Below, piece by piece: positions 44,303-53,033 of a stretch of DNA of 64,000 nt. The translations under genes and the position numbers were made by a program. Origin of the DNA: JAFNAG01 sp963739235 (lineage in GTDB: Bacteria > Acidobacteriota > UBA6911). Location of the stretch: assembly GCA_963739235.1 (NCBI GenBank), contig CAVTZY010000042.1, positions 310,001 through 374,000 on the forward strand, read 5' to 3'. The notes beneath the pieces are model-generated. The model was given only the letters and a program-made list of their open reading frames with translations. It was not told the DNA's origin and ran no database searches. Positions within the stretch are counted from its first letter, which is position 1. Each line of letters opens with the position of its first letter.

Positions 44303-45447
44303 TGAGACACCTCTGACTCGAATTTAATGTCGTTTCCAAGACCTTGACCCGCCTGGCTGGAAATATCACCGTCCAGGATGCCCCAGGATCGACGATCCAC
44401 ATCTAACCCATCTCCTACTACCCCCAGAATTGGGACATTTTCGGCGGGCACGCTCTTCTTGGATTCGACCTTTGGTTTGTTGATCCAGGCCGCTTCCGGC
44501 AATGACGGTGGCACTGGTAAGCCGCGGACGAACCGTTCTGGATGGGCGTCAAAAGCCGAGGCCAGAACGATCCGCCGTTGGCTGGTCACAGCTTCAGCTT
44601 TGCCATAATGGACCATTTCCGGAGTCAGCAGTCCGATCCCGCTGTGACGATGTTCGCAGTTGTACCAGGGGAAGAAATCCTGGCAAAAAGAGCGTCCATC
44701 CTGGGCGGAGCCGAAGCGGTCCGGAAAATCCGGACGATACTTCAGGGTCTTGAACTGTGATTCTGAATACGGATTATCATCCGACACATGCGGACGGCTG
44801 TGGCTCTTCGTGATGCCAAGATCCGCCAGCAGCAAGGCCACGGGCTTGGATTTCATCGAAGATCCACGGTCGGCATGAATCGTCAGTTGTCCTGGGAGCA
44901 CGTTCTGTTTCTCACACGTTTCCGCAATGAGCCGCTTGGCGAGCGCGCTGCTCTCGCAGGGAGCAATCATCCAGCCGACCACGTATCGGCTAAAAAGGTC
45001 CATAATTACATACAGGTAAAAGTACGTCCACTTCACCGGGCCGAGCAGCTTCGTGATGTCCCACGACCAGACCTGGTTGGGAGCGGTGGCCAGAAGCTCC
45101 GGTGCTTTGTACTGGGGATGACAGGCCTGATTGCGGCGCTCCCGGATCTCGCCCGCTTCGTCCAAAACGCGATACATGGTCCGAACCGAACAATGGTAGA
45201 TTCCCTCATCCAGCAGGGTGGCATAGACCTCAGTCGGTGCCTTATCGACGAAGCGATCTGTGTGCAGGATGTCCAGGACTTCCTGCCGCTCGAGCACGCT
45301 CAGAGCCCTCGGTGGCGCAGGGCGAGGCACGGGCGTGTCCTCGGTCCTGGTCTCAAGCCGGCGATAAAACGTCGGCCTGGCGATGTCCAGCGACCTGCAG
45401 GCGGCTACGGTCCCAACCTCCGTCGACAGCTCCTGACAGGCAATCAT
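44293..45447 (-). CDS. IS3-type transposase OrfB (DDE integrase core)
   Basis: 384 aa. An HTH_21-like N-domain is followed by the integrase core with D in WSWDITKL, D in IHADRGSS and E in YSESQFKTLKY, so the DDE triad is present. The start overlaps the orfA stop as ATGA, so OrfB is made by coupling rather than by the frameshift used in many IS3 elements. The frame reads through the left inverted repeat and stops 10 bp outside it, an oddity suggesting that the natural stop was lost. Confidence 0.9.
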   Translation of the reverse strand: MIACQELSTEVGTVAACRSLDIARPTFYRRLETRTEDTPVPRPAPPRALSVLERQEVLDILHTDRFVDKAPTEVYATLLDEGIYHCSVRTMYRVLDEAGEIRERRNQACHPQYKAPELLATAPNQVWSWDITKLLGPVKWTYFYLYVIMDLFSRYVVGWMIAPCESSALAKRLIAETCEKQNVLPGQLTIHADRGSSMKSKPVALLLADLGITKSHSRPHVSDDNPYSESQFKTLKYRPDFPDRFGSAQDGRSFCQDFFPWYNCEHRHSGIGLLTPEMVHYGKAEAVTSQRRIVLASAFDAHPERFVRGLPVPPSLPEAAWINKPKVESKKSVPAENVPILGVVGDGLDVDRRSWGILDGDISSQAGQGLGNDIKFESEVSQNH

Positions 45448-46015
45448 TCGTCGCTCCCGTTCTGTTCGATCGGGGGAACCGTCAGCCCCAGTAGATCGCA
45501 GAGTTTTTTTTGGACATCGATTATGGTTTCGGCCTGCCGCAGGCGTTTCTGCAGCCGCTGGGTTTCACGACGCAATTGTTCCACTTCGCCGGCCAGGGGA
45601 TTGCGTGGAACCGGCTTCTTGCCTCGCTTACGGGGCTCCAGCCCGGCGATCTCTCCCGTCTCGCGCTGCTTGCGCCAAGTGGTGAGGTGGGAGGAATACA
45701 GGCCTTCACGCCGCATCAACGCCGCAATTCCACCGGGTCCACACTCGTCAGCTTCCAGCAGGATGTGCCGCTTGTATTTGGCGGAGAAACGCCTCCGTAT
45801 TGCCTTGCTGTCGACCTCAGGGTCGGCTATGTCGGGGGCCTTGGTCGCCGGCACCGCCAAGGGGATGGTTGCCCCTCCGCTACGCGAAGGCTCGCTGCGC
45901 TCGCCTTCACTCCGCTCCGGGGCAACCATCCCCGTCTCTCTCTTCAATTCTGCTATTCCCATCTTGGATTCTCTCCCTACCCTCTACACTAAATTAACAT
46001 GGGGTAGGTGTCTCA
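44303..46015 (-). mobile_element. IS3-family insertion sequence, about 1.7 kb
   Basis: Ends carry inverted repeats: TGAGACACCTCTGACTCGAA at the left, and TGAGACACCTACCCCATG when the right end (to 46015) is read on the minus strand, with a second matching block AATTTA-TGT further in. It encloses orfA and orfB. No target duplication is evident in the flanks, so the copy may have been rearranged after insertion. Confidence 0.8.
45444..45962 (-). CDS. IS3-type transposase OrfA (HTH protein)
   Basis: 172 aa. The core is a transposase HTH (FSAKYKRHILLEADECGPGG, then MRREGLYSSHLTTWRKQ), followed by a leucine-zipper-like helix (VEQLRRETQRLQKRLRQAE). The N-terminal 40 residues (ERSEGERSEPSRSGG) come from a repetitive stretch and may not be original; an internal start near the HTH is possible. 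It is needed with OrfB for transposition. Confidence 0.85.
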   Translation of the reverse strand: MGIAELKRETGMVAPERSEGERSEPSRSGGATIPLAVPATKAPDIADPEVDSKAIRRRFSAKYKRHILLEADECGPGGIAALMRREGLYSSHLTTWRKQRETGEIAGLEPRKRGKKPVPRNPLAGEVEQLRRETQRLQKRLRQAETIIDVQKKLCDLLGLTVPPIEQNGSDE

Positions 46016-46087
46016 TCATCATAGGCACAGAGGGATGCGGCTGGACTGGCCGAGGTGTGGCTGCACAAGTGACTGCCCCCGAAATTC

Positions 46088-46450
46088 TCAAACAGTGAAC
46101 ATGAGGGTGGAACCGGGGCGGGGCCTATTCGTAGGTTTGCATCGAGGAGATCGCGGCCGGAAGGGGCGGCGAGCCTGGCGAGGAACCACCAGGTTGAGCG
46201 CGGCAAGCAGGATCTCCTTGATGGAATCCCAAAAGCACTGCCTCAACTCGCCCAGGAGCTTGCGATTGCAGTTGAAACAGTGGCGCAGCATCCTGGGGAT
46301 AGTGACCGCGTATTGGCAAACAGGGACCTTGCCCATGACCTTCTCGTGGACGTGTTAAAGAGCAGGATGCATTCTTGGTGGCACAACGGGCAGAAGCAGC
46401 CGGTAGGTCCGCCCAGAACATCGACCGGGACGAGAACGACATTCAGAGAC
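46088..46450 (-). pseudogene. Remnant of a zinc-binding-domain (IS91-like) transposase
   Basis: The minus strand read in pieces gives FCPLCHQECILL and, in another frame after a stop, HVHEKVMGKVPVCQYAVTIP then MLRHCFNCNRKLLGELRQCF. This matches the VP-RQ(Y/W)V-(T/S)(I/L)P...YDRKLLGE region of the transposases with an N-terminal zinc domain. Frame breaks and missing ends show it is dead. It abuts the IS3-type element. Confidence 0.6.
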
Positions 46451-46470
46451 AAGCAAGATCAGCTCGCCGT

Positions 46471-47226
46471 CTATTTCCGAGCCCCATTCGCCAGGCCCGG
46501 CACAATCTCACGCCACAGCTTTATCTCGACTATGTCCGCCGGTGCCTCCAGCTGATCCATTAAAGTTTGCAGCCGCTTCATGCGCTTCTGCATTTCGAGA
46601 TTGTTGCCGTATTCCTTCGCGGCCATGCCCCCGGCAAGGTAGTACGCGGCCATTTCTCGCTCGCACTCCTGATACAGGCGCGCATATTGGGGATTCTCGA
46701 GGATCAGGGATGCGTGGGCCAGCTCATGTCCGACAATTATGGCACAGCGCGCGTCCCTGCCGACCTTTCCCAATGAGATCGATCGGTTGCTGCCGTCGAT
46801 CCGCTTTTTGATTGTGTCGGCGACTTGGATGATGGAGAGATTGAGCCGGATGGATGCAGTCCAGCTTTGCAGCTCCTGGTTGTAATCCTCGATCTTGAAT
46901 ACCCCTGCGCTGTGGTGAAATGCTTCATGATCATCCATTTCCACGTAGATTGCATGCCGGCTCTTCTGAGCCCACTGCCACAGGCTGTGGAGCGTGGGGC
47001 GGACCGGCTGCCCATCACGGTTCACCTCCAGGGCAATCCGCTCGATCGCTTTCCAGATCTTAACATGGCCCGGTTTCAGGCGGTCCATGCGGATGCCGCG
47101 CTGTTCCGCTTTTGCCTGCGTTGCCGCGCTGGCATCCGCCGGCATCTCCTGTGCCGGCGATTGGGCGGGCACCGCCAGAAACATGAAAACCGCCGCCGCC
47201 GTTGCCAGACTTGAACTGGCCGTCAT
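46471..47226 (-). CDS. Secreted protein with HExxH metalloprotease-like motif
   Basis: About 251 aa from ATG 47226, with AGGAG 8 bp upstream. The signal peptide (SSLATAAAVFMFLAVPAQSPAQ) is followed by a domain with CAIIVGHELAHASLI, an HELAH zinc-binding pattern, and downstream acidic residues in ECEREMAAYYLAGGM that could give the third ligand. This suggests a gluzincin-like protease in the periplasm. The family is not recognised and activity is inferred from the motif. It is divergent from the sigma factor gene. Confidence 0.65.
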   Translation of the reverse strand: MTASSSLATAAAVFMFLAVPAQSPAQEMPADASAATQAKAEQRGIRMDRLKPGHVKIWKAIERIALEVNRDGQPVRPTLHSLWQWAQKSRHAIYVEMDDHEAFHHSAGVFKIEDYNQELQSWTASIRLNLSIIQVADTIKKRIDGSNRSISLGKVGRDARCAIIVGHELAHASLILENPQYARLYQECEREMAAYYLAGGMAAKEYGNNLEMQKRMKRLQTLMDQLEAPADIVEIKLWREIVPGLANGARK

Positions 47227-47467
47227 GGGGCCGCTCCTTCCGGGCGGCTCGTTGCCGCCCACGGCCCCTAATGCGAAGACTGTGGTGAAAAGCGGAAATG
47301 ACGCTTGAATGTTTTTGACAGCTACGAGCTAAAATCGGGAAGGGTGTACGGTCTCAAAATCCAAGAAATATCCACACCGAAGCAATAAGGTATGAACTGC
47401 CGGCTCTGGAACAGGTGTATAATCGCAGCAAAATCGGAAAGGGTGGCTCAGTCAACAGGGAGATACC

Positions 47468-48046
47468 ATGACGGGAGACTCCCCGCGGGAAGTGACTCTG
47501 TTGCTTCAGAATTGGTGCCGCGGAGACCAGGCGGCCCTGGGCAAGCTTGTCCCTCTGGTCTACGACCAACTGCACCGCCTCGCGCACATATACATGGTGC
47601 GCGAACGGCCCGGACACACGCTTCAGACCAGCGCGTTGGTAAACGAGGCCTATCTTCGGCTCATCGATGCCAGCCAGATCGAGTGGCAGGACCGCGCCCA
47701 TTTTTTTGCCGTCTCCGCCAACGTAATGCGCCGGATCCTCGTGGAATTCGCCCGCTCGCACGGCTCTCGAAAACGGGGGGGCGACGCCGTGAAGGTGGAA
47801 CTTGATGAGGCTGCCGTTCCCTCGCCGGGGCGGGATGCGGTCCTGATCGCACTCGACGATGCCCTGAAGGCCCTCGAGAAAATCGACTCCCGAGAGGCGA
47901 AGGTGGTGGAGTTGCGTTTTTTTGGCGGGCTGAGCGAGAAAGAGGCGGCGGAAGTGCTGGGAATTACCGACAGAACGGTCAGGCAGGATTGGAATCATGC
48001 GAAGGTTTGGCTAACGGACGCATTGAAATGTGGAGCACGGAAATGA
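47468..48046 (+). CDS. ECF-type RNA polymerase sigma factor (TIGR02999-like)
   Basis: 192 aa. Region 2 includes YDQLHRLAHIYMVRERPGH, LQTSALVNEAYLRLID and HFFAVSANVMRRILVEFAR. Region 4 has the HTH LSEKEAAEVLGITDRTVRQD. This layout is characteristic of the ECF group (TIGR02999, PF07638) abundant in Acidobacteriota and Planctomycetes and often adjacent to Ser/Thr kinases. AGGGAG precedes the ATG. Its stop overlaps the ATG of the kinase gene, so the two form a sigma factor-kinase signalling pair, probably with the kinase controlling the factor. Confidence 0.92.
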   Translation: MTGDSPREVTLLLQNWCRGDQAALGKLVPLVYDQLHRLAHIYMVRERPGHTLQTSALVNEAYLRLIDASQIEWQDRAHFFAVSANVMRRILVEFARSHGSRKRGGDAVKVELDEAAVPSPGRDAVLIALDDALKALEKIDSREAKVVELRFFGGLSEKEAAEVLGITDRTVRQDWNHAKVWLTDALKCGARK

Positions 48047-50893
48047 ATCCCGAACGCTGGCAGCAGATCAAGCGGCTTTACAGCTCGGCTCTGGAGCTTG
48101 AATCGAAACCGCGAGAAGCGTTCCTGGAGGAAGCCTGCGCGGGCGACGAATCTCTCAGGAGAGAGATTGATTTACTGTTGGCACGCCGGCCTGAGGCGGA
48201 AGGCCTCTTCGAAGCTCCGGTCATGGAGCTCGCGGCGCAGGCGCTCGCACGCGATCGATCGGCCGAACCATCCACGGACCTCAGCGGCAGCACGCTTCTG
48301 CATTACTCGGTCACCAGGAAAATCGGAGCAGGTGGGATGGGCGAGGTGTACCAGGCGCGCGATCTGAAATTAAATCGCCAGGTCGCGCTCAAGATTCTTC
48401 CCGACTCATTCGCGCATGACCCGGAGCGGCTGGCCCGTTTTGACCGTGAGGCGAAACTGATCGCATCGCTGAATCATCCCAACATCGCGGCGATTTATGG
48501 GCTGGAGGAAGCTAGAGACAAGAAGTTCCTGGTTCTCGAGTTGGTGGAAGGCGAGACGCTGGCGCAGCGCATCAAGAAGGGACGGCTGCCTATGGAGGAA
48601 GCCCTCGAGCTCTGCCGCCAGATTGCGGAAGGACTCGAAACCGCCCACGAGAAAGGCGTGGTCCATCGTGACCTGAAGCCCGCCAACGTGATGATCGCGG
48701 GCGACGACAAGATCAAGATCCTCGACTTCGGCCTCGCCAAGGTCCTCGCCGCCGAATCGGCTGCCACGGCCGCAACCCAATCGCCCACGGTCACCGAAGC
48801 CATGACCGGCCCCGGCATGATCCTGGGGACCGCCGCATACATGAGTCCGGAGCAGGCCAATGGCAAAGTCGGTGGACAAGCGTGCGGATATCTGGGCATT
48901 CGGCTGCATCGTGTACGAGTGCTTGACGGGAAGACGGGCGTTTCCGGGCGATACGGTTTCGGAGACAATCGCGTCTGTCCTCGGCCGCGAGCCCGGCTGG
49001 GATGCGTTGCCTGCGACAACTCCGCCAGTTGTCCGGAAACTGCTCGAGCGCTGCCTGCGCAAGAACCCACACGAACGGATACACGACGTTGCCGATCTAC
49101 GGATTGAAATCCAGGAAGCACTCAATGAATCAGCAGGTGTCGTGCATGTCCAAAAGAGGGGAGTGCACGGTCGGTTGCTGATGTCGCTGGCTGTTGTCGT
49201 CGTGATTCTGGCCGTCGCGGGCGTCTGGTATTTCCGGCGCGAGCCCGAACAGGAGGCGCCGCTCAAGGTGGTCCCGCTCACCAGCTATGTAGGGACGCAA
49301 CGGCAGCCAAGCCTGTCGCCGGACGGCCGCGAGGTGGCCTTCAGCTGGAACGGGGAGAAGCAGGACAATGTCGATGTTTATGTGCAGATGGTGAGCGGAG
49401 GAACGCCCCAGCGGCTCACCACGGATCCTGCCCCTGATGCTCTTCCCGTGTGGTCGCCTGATGCCAATCAGATCGCCTTCCTCCGTAATGATTCGGTTTA
49501 TTTGATCTCCCCACGGGGAGACGCCGAACGCAAATTGTGCCGTGGCAGGTGGGGGATAGCCTGGAGCCCGGACGGTAAATCGATTGCGACCCGCGATCGG
49601 GACTCAGAGACGGAACCCTTCGCGATCTTTATGGTATCCATCGAGACCGGCAAAAGGCAGAGAATGACTTCGCCACCGGCAAAGTTTTGGGGGGACACGC
49701 TAGCCGCTTTTTCCCCGGACGGAAAGACCGTGGTATTCGCCAGGCGACCCGCTGTAATGGGCAATGACGCCTACATCTTGTCCCTTGCCAACGGCGCCCC
49801 AAAGGGAGAACCCTGGAGACTTACCAACGACAGCAGCGATATATTTGGCTTTGCATGGACACCCGACAGCCGGGAAATCGTTTTTTCTTCTGCACGCGGC
49901 GGGCGTCGAAGCCTCTGGAGCATTATCCCTTCCCCTGGGGCAGAACCTCAGCGGATTCCAGGGACGGATGATGGATCATATCCTGCCATCTCCAAAGGGC
50001 CGCCTATCCGTCTCGCATATCAGCGCAGTTATGAAGACACAAACATCTGGCGCATGGAGATTCCGCACTCACCCAACATCAACAACTCCGTCACCCAAAT
50101 CATTGCCTCTTCCGCTCCGGAAATCAATCCGCAGTTTTCCCCTGATGGGACGAGGGTATCATTCACATCGGAGCGTTCCGGGTACCTTGAGATATGGCTC
50201 GCAGCGGGGGACGGGTCAAATCCAACTCCATTGACCTCGTTTGCGGGAAGCCGAACGGCCGGAGCGCCCCGCTGGTCACCCGACGGCAGACAAATTGTCT
50301 TTGACAGCATGGCAGGAGGATACCTGGACATCTTCGTCCTCAACCTGGAGAATCGAGTTTCCCGGCAGCTGACTGACGATCACGGCTTCAATGCACGGCC
50401 CAGCTGGTCGCGCGACGGGCGCTGGATCTACTTTGGCTCCAATAAGTCAGGTATCCAGCAGGTCTGGAAAATGTCGCCGGATGGCGGAAATCCCCGACAG
50501 CTGACGAAAGACGGGGGTTTCGAGGCGGTGGAGGCGCCCGACGGCAAGGAGCTCTACTATACCAAGACATTCAGCACGACAGCAGGTCTCTGGCGCGTGC
50601 CCGTGGAAGGCGGCAGGGAGACTCCGGTGATCGAGGCAGTCCGAAGCGGCCACTGGGCAGTGACCGATCGAGGAATCTACTTCCTCGATTTCAGTGCGGT
50701 CCCGGCAGCAGCGCCGAAGCCTCTGAAGTTATTCAGCTTTGAATCACAGAAAGCTTCCCAGGTCGGAACCATCGAGAAAATCGGGATCAGCAGCAACGCC
50801 AGTTTTTCTGTCTCCCGCGACGGCCGCTCGGTCATCTGGAGCCAAATAGATCGCAGGGAATCCAACATTATGCTGATTGACAAATTCCGCTGA
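48043..50893 (+). pseudogene. Ser/Thr kinase with TolB/WD40-like sensor domain, frameshifted
   Basis: Would be about 949 aa. Kinase domain: IGAGGMGEVYQARD, HRDLKPANVM and DFGLAKV are intact. A TM segment near residue 375 (LLMSLAVVVVILAVAGVWYF) is followed by WD40/PD40 repeats (pattern PSLSPDGREVAFSW) outside the membrane. At about 48869 one extra base (AAAGTCGGTGG against AAAGCGGTGG in the copy at 52703) shifts the frame inside the activation-loop region; the two halves are 48043-49107 and from about 48860. It is coupled to the sigma factor gene (ATGA). If the shift is real, the kinase is dead. Confidence 0.85.
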
Positions 50894-50985
50894 TTCGAAC
50901 TGCTTGGGATAGAGCATGGCCTTGCCGTCGTCAGTCGCCCCTGTCCCCCGAGTTCTCTCGAGATGATTGACAGAGAAACATATTC

Positions 50986-51022
50986 CTACTAGAATATTAA
51001 TTAGGATATTTCGTATTAGTAG
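50986..51022. promoter_or_regulatory. Inverted repeat before vapBC (probable operator)
   Basis: CTACTA at 50986-50991 faces TAGTAG at 51017-51022 across an AT-rich centre that could hold the promoter. It ends 9 bp before the vapB ATG; autoregulation by antitoxin binding is the rule for this family. Confidence 0.55.
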
Positions 51023-51031
51023 GAGAACACG

Positions 51032-51265
51032 ATGATTGCAGTAAAAGTGCTTCCGAAGGGCCAGATCACTCTGCCGAAGAAGATCCGCCAAAAATTGCGA
51101 ATACAAGAAGGAGACACTCTGCTGCTCGACACGGACGGGGAGCAAGCGATTATCAAAAAAGGGAAGACCATTTTCGATTACAGGGGTGCTTTGCCCAATT
51201 TGGGAATGAGCGTGGATGAACTGAGAGAGAAGGCCATTTCCCGTGGCGTGGATGAGGAGTCATGA
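51032..51265 (+). CDS. vapB: AbrB-type antitoxin
   Basis: 77 aa. The swapped-hairpin AbrB domain is plain: VLPKGQITLPKKIRQKLRIQ then GDTLLLDTDGEQAIIKKG. The C-terminal arm (LREKAISRGVDEES) would wrap the toxin. AGTAGGAGA precedes the ATG and may overlap the operator. The stop overlaps the vapC start as ATGA. The pair probably stabilises the surrounding DNA. Confidence 0.92.
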   Translation: MIAVKVLPKGQITLPKKIRQKLRIQEGDTLLLDTDGEQAIIKKGKTIFDYRGALPNLGMSVDELREKAISRGVDEES

Positions 51266-51669
51266 AAGCATTCATCGACACATCCGCCATTCTCCGCCTC
51301 CTGGTAAAGGACGATGATCTCAAGGCCCAAGCCGTGGAGAGGTTGATCCGCTCCGCGCCCGAAAACGGCATCGCCCTTCACGTTCTGCCGGTGACCATGA
51401 TGGAAATCGTCTGGGTGCTCGAAAAGGTCTATCGCCAACCCAAGCCCGCCGTGCGTGAATTGGCGGAAGCAATTGTCAACACGCCGCAGCTCAAAGTCGT
51501 GATGTCCGGAGTTTTCCTGCAGGCGCTCAAACTGTACACGGAAAAGAACATCAAATTTGCCGATGCCTTGATGGGATGCTGGGGACTCAACCTTGGGATG
51601 GACACGGCCTTTACATACGATGAGAAGGATTTTAGGCGTATCGACGGACTGGCCGTGAAAAGACCATAG
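51262..51669 (+). CDS. vapC: PIN-domain ribonuclease toxin
   Basis: 135 aa. PIN-domain acidic residues are D6 (AFIDTSAI), E48 (VTMMEIVW), D101 (KFADALM) and D120 near the end (FTYDEKDF), a full set for Mg-dependent RNA cleavage. Length and order are typical for VapC. Its target RNA cannot be told from sequence. It is coupled to vapB. Confidence 0.93.
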   Translation: MKAFIDTSAILRLLVKDDDLKAQAVERLIRSAPENGIALHVLPVTMMEIVWVLEKVYRQPKPAVRELAEAIVNTPQLKVVMSGVFLQALKLYTEKNIKFADALMGCWGLNLGMDTAFTYDEKDFRRIDGLAVKRP

Positions 51670-51696
51670 CAAAACGAGGGAGAAAACGAGGATCGA

Positions 51697-51797
51697 GGGA
51701 CAGTCGCCAGTGTCCCCCGATGAACCAAGGGTGAAGGCACCCCTGCAAGTGGTTGCCCTGCCTGTCGCGGTCTGGCAGGGACACTGGCGACTATCCC
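51697..51797. repeat. MITE-like 100-bp inverted-repeat unit
   Basis: GGGACAGTCGCCAGTGTCCC at 51697-51716 is matched in inverted orientation (19 of 20) by GGGACACTGGCGACTATCCC at 51778-51797. It lies exactly upstream of the duplicated block. The pieces GTGTCCCTGCC at 57811 and 61187 look related. Confidence 0.65.
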
Positions 51798-51805
51798 TAT
51801 ACCTA

Positions 51806-53033
51806 CAGAACGGTAAGGCAGGATTGGAATCATGCGAAGGTTTGGCTGACGGACGCATTGAAATGTGGAGCACGGAAATGAATCCCGAACGCTGGCAGCA
51901 GATCAAGCGGCTTTACAACTCGGCTCTGGAGTTCGAATCGAAACCGCGCGAAGCGTTCCTGGAGGAAGCCTGCGCGGGCGACGAATCTCTCAGGAGAGAG
52001 ATTGATTTATTGTTGGCGCGCCGGCCTGAGGCGGAAGGCCTCTTCGAAGCTCCGGCCATGGAGCTCGCGGCGCAGGCGCTCGCACGCGATCGATCGGCCG
52101 AGCCATCCGCAGACCTCACCGGCAGCACGCTTCTGCATTACTCCGTCACCAGGAAAATCGGAGCAGGCGGGATGGGCGAGGTATACCAGGCGCGCGATCT
52201 GAAACTGAATCGCCAGGTCGCGCTCAAGATTCTTCCCGACTCGTTCGCGCATGACTCGGAGCGGCTGGCCCGTTTTGACCGTGAGGCCAAGCTGCTGGCA
52301 TCGTTGAATCACACCAACATCGCGGCGATTTATGGATTGGAGGAAGCTCGAGACAAGAAGTTCCTGGTTCTCGAACTGGTGGCAGGCGAGACGCTGGCGC
52401 AGCGCATCAAGAAGGGACCGCTGCCTATGGAGGAAGCCCTCGAGCTCTGCCGCCAGATTGCGGAAGGACTCGAAGCCGCCCACGAGAAAGGCGTGGTCCA
52501 TCGTGATCTGAAGCCCGCCAACGTGATGATCGCGGGCAACGACAAGATCAAGATCCTCGATTTCGGCCTCGCCAAGTTCCTCGCCGCCGAATCGGCTGCC
52601 ACGGCCGCAACCCAATCGCCCACGATCACCGAAGCCATGACCGGCCCCGGCATGATACTGGGAACGGCCGCATACATGAGTCCGGAGCAGGCCAACGGCA
52701 AAGCGGTGGACAAGCGTGCGGACATCTGGGCGTTCGGCTGCATCGTGTACGAGTGCTTGACGGGAAGACGGGCGTTTCCGGGCGATACGGTTTCGGAGAC
52801 AATCGCGTCCATCCTCGGCCGCGAGCCCGGCTGGGATGCGTTGCCCGCGACCACTCCGCCGGCCGTCCGGAAACTGCTCGAGCGCTGCCTGCGCAAGAAT
52901 CCACACGAGCGGATACACGACGTTTCAGATGTCCGGATTGAAATCCAGGAAGCACTAAATGAATCAGCAGCTGTCGTGCAGGTCCAGGAGAAGGGATTGC
53001 GCGGTCGGCTGCTGATGTTGCTGGCTGTTGTCG
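51806..53033 (+). repeat. Duplicate of 47971-49198 (sigma factor 3' end plus kinase 5' half)
   Basis: Near-identical to 47971-49198, starting inside the last codons of the sigma factor gene (CAGAACGGT) and fading in the kinase membrane segment. Only the final 25 or so codons of the sigma gene were copied, so this copy has no sigma factor. Confidence 0.9.

Noticed and set aside
45966..46015. Target-site duplication of the IS3-type element
   Set aside because: Flanking bases at 44300 and 46016 do not match over 3-5 bp.
51710..51877. N-terminal extension of the second kinase from 51710
   Set aside because: It reads through the MITE-like repeat and the out-of-frame sigma factor remnant; the first copy shows the true start at MNPERWQQ.
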